Part shown: in pieces, positions 5,441 through 7,077 of the stretch
Layout of the letters: the number at the start of each line of letters is the position of its first letter
Position numbering within the stretch: the stretch's first letter is position 1
Assembly: GCA_002361095.1 (NCBI GenBank)
Contig: DERU01000214.1
Coordinates: 6,732-13,808 of the forward strand
From: Lachnospiraceae bacterium UBA3332
GTDB lineage: Bacteria > Bacillota > Clostridia > Lachnospirales > Lachnospiraceae
DNA: 7,077 nucleotides
Direction: 5' to 3'
Made by a program: the position numbers and the translations under genes
Notes under the pieces: model-generated
The model's input: the letters and a program-made list of their open reading frames with translations, nothing else
Told to the model about the DNA's origin: nothing
Databases searched by the model: none

Positions 5441-6804
5441 GCAGTTTCCTCGCCGATATGAGCGATCACCTTCCGGTTGATCAGAACCGTAAACAGCAGG
5501 CTGAGCGCAAAGGAAAAGACCTCCGCAATCGGAAACGCCAGCCAAACCAGATCCAGATTTCCCGTCTGCGATAAAAGCCACGCCACGGGCAGCAGCACAA
5601 TCATCTGCCGGGTTAAAGACACCAGCATGCTGTAAACGCCATTCCCAAGCGCCTGAAATAAGCTGCTGGAAACAATGCCGAAAGCCGCAAAAAGAAATCC
5701 CAGGCTGATGGTGCGCAGCGCCACCACACCGATGGAAAGCATATGCTCGGACGCGTTAAACAGTCCCAGTAAAAACTGCGGCGCAAGCTGGAATATCAAA
5801 AGCCCGACCGCCATGATTCCCAACGCGTAGCACACCGCAAGCTGCACGGTACGGATCACGCGCTTCTTCTTACCCGCGCCAAAATTATAAGCAATGATCG
5901 GCACCATACCGTTATTTAACCCAAACACCGGCATGAACACAAAACTCTGGACTTTGAAATAGACGCCGAACACAGCCGTTGCCGTGGAGGTAAATCCGAT
6001 CAGAATACGGTTCATCCCATAGGTCATGACGGAGCCGATCGCCTGCATAATAATGGACGGAATTCCCACTGCATAGATCTTTGCGAGAATCGCCGGTTCC
6101 GGTTTTAAATTCCGGAGGCGCAGACGGACTTCCTTATTATATTTCAAATTGAAAAACAACGCCAGCGCACTGGCCACACACTGACCGAAAATGGTCGCCA
6201 CGGCGGCTCCCGCCACCGAAAGCCTGGGAAACCCGCAAAGCCCGAAAATCAAAATAGGGTCAAAGATAATATTAATGACCGCCCCCACCGTCTGGGTCAC
6301 CATGGTAAACATGGTTTTTCCGGTGGACTGCAAAAGTTTCTCCAGCATCATCTGCAAAAGCATACCGATGGAGAATACGCACACAATGCGCAGATACGAC
6401 ACCCCGTACTCCACAATCCGCTCATCGGTCGTCTGGCTTAGGTAAAACGGCCGGGCCACAAAAACCCCTACCAGTAAAAACACAGCGTAGGTGGCCAAGG
6501 CCAGGAAAATACCGCCCATCGCAGACTTGTCCACCGTCTCCATATCCTTTTCCCCAAGCGCTCTGGACAAAAGCGCATTGACGCCTACGCCTGTCCCCAC
6601 CCCAAAAGCAATCAGCAGCGACTGAATCGGAAACGCCAAAGATACCGCCGTCAGCGCGTCTTCATTAATATAAGAAACAAATATACTGTCCACAATGTTG
6701 TATAGCGCCTGCACCAGCATCGACACCATCATGGGCAGCGACATGGACAAAAGCAGCTTATTCTCCGGCATCACGCCCATCTTGTTTTCTTTTCCTTCCC
6801 TCAC
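5437..6804 (-). CDS. MATE family efflux transporter (second copy)
   Basis: A 455-residue integral membrane protein of normal MATE length with about twelve hydrophobic segments, expected to export organic cations or drugs using an ion gradient. MATE hallmarks are SLPMMVSMLVQALYNIVDSIFV (helix 1, Asp39), GVGTGVGVNALLSRALGEKD (68-87), INIIFDPILIFG (178-189) with VAGAAVATIFG, and VPIIAYNFGAGKKKRV (301-316). It differs from the operon MATE through most of its length, so it is not a recent duplication. The start taken is GTG 6804, because AGGAG (6813-6817) lies eight bases upstream. ATG at 6780 (residue 9) is a less likely alternative. It has its own promoter and palindromic leader site and ends inside the -35 box of tRNA-Leu. 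Substrate unknown. Confidence 0.94.
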   Translation of the reverse strand: MREGKENKMGVMPENKLLLSMSLPMMVSMLVQALYNIVDSIFVSYINEDALTAVSLAFPIQSLLIAFGVGTGVGVNALLSRALGEKDMETVDKSAMGGIFLALATYAVFLLVGVFVARPFYLSQTTDERIVEYGVSYLRIVCVFSIGMLLQMMLEKLLQSTGKTMFTMVTQTVGAVINIIFDPILIFGLCGFPRLSVAGAAVATIFGQCVASALALFFNLKYNKEVRLRLRNLKPEPAILAKIYAVGIPSIIMQAIGSVMTYGMNRILIGFTSTATAVFGVYFKVQSFVFMPVFGLNNGMVPIIAYNFGAGKKKRVIRTVQLAVCYALGIMAVGLLIFQLAPQFLLGLFNASEHMLSIGVVALRTISLGFLFAAFGIVSSSLFQALGNGVYSMLVSLTRQMIVLLPVAWLLSQTGNLDLVWLAFPIAEVFSFALSLLFTVLINRKVIAHIGEETA

Positions 6805-6812
6805 GGAACCAA

Positions 6813-6817
6813 CTCCT
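6813..6817 (-). promoter_or_regulatory. Ribosome binding site deciding a GTG start
   Basis: AGGAG on the minus strand is eight bases before GTG 6804, better placed than anything before the ATG at 6780, so the MATE gene probably uses GTG. Confidence 0.65.
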
Positions 6818-6828
6818 TTCTCTTTTTG

Positions 6829-6840
6829 TTAACTAGTTAA
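6829..6840. promoter_or_regulatory. Perfect 12 bp palindrome in the MATE leader (operator candidate)
   Basis: TTAACTAGTTAA is a perfect palindrome between the predicted transcription start (about 6852) and the ribosome binding site. AT-rich palindromes of this kind are typical of MarR- or TetR-type operators. It does not resemble the site at the MarR operon, so a different regulator, not encoded in this window, is likely. Confidence 0.5.
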
Positions 6841-6858
6841 TAATATTCCGTCCTGCTT

Positions 6859-6887
6859 ATTATAACGGAATTTAACCTTCCCTGCAA
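6859..6887 (-). promoter_or_regulatory. Promoter of the second MATE gene
   Basis: On the minus strand TTGCAG (6882-6887) and a perfect TATAAT (6859-6864) are 17 bp apart. The start would be near 6852, about 48 bases before GTG 6804. A 7 bp inverted repeat, ATTCCGT (6845-6851) and ACGGAAT (6865-6871), brackets the -10 box with 20 bp between the starts of the arms. Confidence 0.75.
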
Positions 6888-6938
6888 GCATTTCTCCAAA
6901 ATTGATTTCCGTGATGAAAATGTATCACAAGCAGTACC

Positions 6939-7077
6939 TCAAACACCAGTATAAGCCTTGCGCTCCCGCTTCAATTCCATATTTTCAGCCTCATATCTTC
7001 TGACAGCTCCGCCGCCAGCTACCCTGTATTTGTCTCTTTGTATCTTTTTCCCAACACGTCTGTCCAGATCCATATCA
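6939..7077 (-). CDS. Possible C-terminal fragment of an unrecognised protein
   Basis: On the minus strand an open frame enters from the right edge and ends at TGA (6939-6941), giving 45 residues (ending ENMELKRERKAYTGV). An ATG at 7073 could be a start, but no upstream sequence is available to judge it. The peptide is very basic and hydrophilic with a GGG stretch. I do not recognise a family. It lies on the same strand as the second MATE gene and ends before that gene's promoter. It may be the tail of a real gene or a chance frame. Confidence 0.3.
   Translation of the reverse strand, partial: DMDLDRRVGKKIQRDKYRVAGGGAVRRYEAENMELKRERKAYTGV

Noticed and set aside
5129..5461. 110-codon plus-strand frame
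   Set aside because: It crosses the tRNA-Leu gene, its terminator and its promoter in antisense and has no ribosome binding site.
6911..6928. Small hairpin GTGAT/ATCAC after the right-edge frame, considered as its terminator
   Set aside because: The stem is only 5 bp and no T run follows on the minus strand.
1..7077. CRISPR array, insertion sequence, phage or toxin-antitoxin module
   Set aside because: No spaced repeat arrays, transposase motifs, terminal inverted repeats or toxin-antitoxin pairs were seen. The lone tRNA has no nearby integrase and no visible duplicated 3' end within the window.

Overview
The window reads as chromosomal DNA from a Gram-positive anaerobe of the class Clostridia, most likely Lachnospiraceae. 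This rests on the protein families present (a DNA-repair-type radical SAM protein, a YkgJ cysteine-cluster protein, a MarR / cytidylate-kinase-like / MATE operon), AGGAGG-type ribosome binding sites, good sigma-A promoters with 17-18 bp spacers, and a tRNA gene that does not encode its CCA end. The species call is an inference; no ribosomal RNA or other marker is present.

Left part (1-1623, minus strand): a radical SAM protein of the 'putative DNA modification/repair' type runs off the left edge. Upstream of it on the same strand is a YkgJ-family CxxCxxCC protein. Each has its own recognisable promoter. A LexA-like half-perfect box and an inverted repeat sit in the radical SAM promoter.

Middle part (1624-4383, plus strand): a divergent promoter region, then a compact three-gene operon: MarR-family regulator, cytidylate-kinase-like P-loop protein (26 bp overlap with the regulator) and a MATE-family efflux pump. 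The promoter has a near-consensus -35/-10 pair whose -10 and start site are covered by a direct repeat and an imperfect palindrome, as expected for an autoregulated MarR operon. The likely logic is that a ligand releases the MarR protein and the pump is induced; the role of the kinase-like protein is unknown.

Right part (4384-7077, minus strand): a LacA/Maa-type sugar O-acetyltransferase converges on the operon. Next come a tRNA-Leu(UAG) with a strong intrinsic terminator and a promoter whose -35 box contains the stop codon of the next gene, and then a second, distantly related MATE transporter. That transporter has its own consensus promoter and a perfect palindrome TTAACTAGTTAA just upstream of its ribosome binding site. 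A short C-terminal fragment of a possible further gene reaches the right edge.

Nothing here is clearly a new defence or mobile system. The most interesting items are the MarR/kinase-like/MATE coupling and the operator-like structures at three promoters.
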